Part shown: piece after piece, positions 62,663 through 64,000 of the stretch
Numbering within the stretch: position 1 is the first letter of the stretch
How the letters are laid out: the number at the start of each line of letters is the position of its first letter
Assembly (NCBI RefSeq): GCF_000384215.1
Contig: NZ_KB913032.1
Location: 6,034,588 to 6,098,587, forward strand
Origin: Amycolatopsis alba DSM 44262
GTDB lineage: Bacteria > Actinomycetota > Actinomycetes > Mycobacteriales > Pseudonocardiaceae
DNA: 64,000 nucleotides
Reading direction: 5' to 3'
Made by a program: the position numbers and the translations under genes
The notes under the pieces: model-generated
Told to the model about the DNA's origin: nothing
Seen by the model: the letters and a program-made list of their open reading frames with translations, nothing else
The model's database searches: none

Positions 62663-63673
62663 TTAGAAAGCGCGGGAAATCTGCGAAAGCACGATGAGCC
62701 CGCAGATCACCAGGTTCTTGATCTTGTGATCCACCAGGATGGCCACGAATTCGCGGATGGTGGCGCTCGGCCAGAAGTACCAGGCCGTCGGCGACCCGAT
62801 GACCTGGCCGTTCACCTTGGCGCGGCGGGCGATGAGGGCGGCGCGGAGGACGTGGAAGTTGTTCGTGACCACCGTGCACCGGTAGCCCGCCTTCCGCTCC
62901 CGCATGATCTCGGCGCTGAAGGTGAGATTCTCGAACGTCGTCCGCGACCGATCCTCCAGGAGGATCCGCTCCCTCGGCAGCCCGTTCTCGACCAGATAGT
63001 CGGCCATGGCGTGGGACTCCGGCAGATCCTCGTCGGGTCCTTGCCCGCCCGAGGTGACCACCATCGGCTCCCGGCCGCGGCGGGCTTCCGCGTCCACGAC
63101 GCGTTTGGCGCGGTTCAGGCGGCCGGCCAGCAGCGGCGGCACCCGGTGGCCGTCCAGCAGTCCCGAGCCCAGCACCACGACGAAGTCCACGTTCTTCTCG
63201 GTGCGGATGCGGCCGTAGACGATGGAGTACAGAAGAAAGCAGACGAAGAGGAACGAGACGTAGACGAGGATTCCGTTGAGGCTGCCCCGGACGATGTCCA
63301 GAGGTTCCCAGGCCAGTTGAGTGACCGTCGCGTTGAACACGATGAGCGCGATGATGCCGATCCCCGTCAGCAGCGACAGCACGTTGGCCAGCCGTCGTCC
63401 TTCGCGGCGGAGCATGGTGATCCCGTTGCAGATCAGGAAGACCGTCAGCGCGAGGACCGTCGGGATGATCAGCAGGATCACGCCGAGCGCGACGAAGCCC
63501 GCGGCCTCGGGCGACACCGAAGCGAGAAGCGCGATGAAGGTGATGCCGAGGAACAGCAGCGCGAAGAAGAGGTAGAAGCCGTTCCTCAGCCGACGCCGGT
63601 CGCGAAGGAAGCTCACCAGGAACGCCGCGCAGCACAGGGTCGCGATGGCGAAGGGAATTGCAGCGGCCTTCAC
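62663..63673 (-). CDS. DUF218/YdcF-family membrane protein
   Basis: A 336-residue protein. Several N-terminal membrane helices (starting AAAIPFAIATLCCAAFLVSF, about five in the first 165 residues) precede a cytosolic or extracytoplasmic DUF218 domain: VDFVVVLGSGLLDGHRVPPLL, VTSGGQGPDEDLPESHAMADYL, LEDRSRTTFENL and VTNNFHVLRA. YdcF/SanA-type proteins act in envelope metabolism. The GTG at 63673 follows GGAG; an earlier in-frame ATG lacks a ribosome site. Confidence 0.83.
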   Translation of the reverse strand: MKAAAIPFAIATLCCAAFLVSFLRDRRRLRNGFYLFFALLFLGITFIALLASVSPEAAGFVALGVILLIIPTVLALTVFLICNGITMLRREGRRLANVLSLLTGIGIIALIVFNATVTQLAWEPLDIVRGSLNGILVYVSFLFVCFLLYSIVYGRIRTEKNVDFVVVLGSGLLDGHRVPPLLAGRLNRAKRVVDAEARRGREPMVVTSGGQGPDEDLPESHAMADYLVENGLPRERILLEDRSRTTFENLTFSAEIMRERKAGYRCTVVTNNFHVLRAALIARRAKVNGQVIGSPTAWYFWPSATIREFVAILVDHKIKNLVICGLIVLSQISRAF

Positions 63674-63800
63674 GAGAACTCCAGCTTCGGACGAGGCGGG
63701 CACTCGAGTGTCGGCACGCGGTGCGGCGGCATTGAAACACACGGCGAAGCCGCCGAAGGCACCTTCGGTCGGCGTGTCGCCTTTCCTGGCCCGACCGTGG
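63674..63800. other. Short gap between DUF218 and ABC-F genes
   Basis: A 127-base gap that should hold the promoter of the DUF218 gene. I see no clear element in it. Confidence 0.35.
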
Positions 63801-64000
63801 TTACCGCCGCCGCTGCACCGGCCGTTCGTCCCAGACGGGTTCCGGGGTTTCCCGGACCCGGCCGTCGGAGCCGAACACGAGGTACCGGTCGAAGGAGCGC
63901 GCGAACCACCGGTCGTGCGTCACCGCCACCGTGGTGCCCTCGTACGCCTCGAGCGCCTGCTGCAGCGCTTCCGCCGAAGCGAGGTCGAGGTTGTCGGTCG
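63801..64000 (-). CDS. Second ABC-F ATPase, C-terminal end (5' part outside window)
   Basis: The last 66 codons of a minus-strand gene that runs off the window edge. The translated end reads TDNLDLASAEALQQALEAYE, then VAVTHDRWFARSFDRYLVF, the Walker B-adjacent D-loop and switch-His region of an ABC-F ATPase, followed by a charged tail ending RPVQRRR. It is not the same gene as the one at 59895. Regulatory or resistance type cannot be told from this fragment. Confidence 0.8.
   Translation of the reverse strand, partial: TDNLDLASAEALQQALEAYEGTTVAVTHDRWFARSFDRYLVFGSDGRVRETPEPVWDERPVQRRR

Overview
The window is high-GC actinomycete DNA. It has GTG starts, many 4-base ATGA/GTGA gene overlaps, a complete mce operon, an ESX accessory module, DUF3558-type lipoproteins, PucR regulators and PASTA-less receptor kinases. 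This set points to Pseudonocardiales, most likely an Amycolatopsis-like organism; the genus is an inference. No plasmid or phage backbone is seen, so it reads as chromosome.

Layout. 1-2748: end of a glycosyltransferase, an NTF2-like protein and a DrrAB-type ABC exporter. 3026-14751: a Thr/Pro-rich secreted protein, then a complete mce lipid-import operon (secreted single-domain protein, two YrbE permeases, MceA-F, two Mam proteins). 14764-24199: an inverted 21-bp repeat array, four paralogous PucR-type regulators, an alpha/beta hydrolase, a GtrA protein, a secreted lipase and a lipoprotein. 24640-27072: two more paralogues of the secreted protein family. 27460-33479: a copper-type P-ATPase and twin receptor Ser/Thr kinases. 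33561-33743: two tRNA-Val genes. 34006-37327: a four-gene ESX substrate module (EspG-like, PPE-like, DUF3558, small helical protein).

37820-49581 is the most interesting part. Two divergent operons together encode a FadD32-like fatty acyl-AMP ligase, a Pks13-like ACP-KS-AT-ACP-TE condensing enzyme, an MFS exporter, an antigen 85-like acyltransferase, a short-chain reductase and a UGT-type glycosyltransferase. This is the core gene set of mycolate glycolipid assembly, compactly rearranged. If the host really is a mycolate-less genus such as Amycolatopsis, it implies an undescribed mycolate-like (alpha-branched beta-hydroxy) glycolipid.

49861-64000: a luciferase-like oxidoreductase, a TerC protein behind a probable manganese-type riboswitch, a PP2C phosphatase/histidine kinase/response regulator operon, a surface protein, a membrane protein plus a kinase with an altered HRD motif, a PRC-barrel/DUF2382 stress protein, an ABC-F resistance ATPase behind a 7-codon leader and attenuator, a methyltransferase, a DUF218/YdcF membrane protein and the end of a second ABC-F ATPase.

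A recurring non-coding theme is dispersed long palindromes at gene ends: two near-identical 26-bp-arm copies, related variants, and two arrays of inverted 21-bp units.
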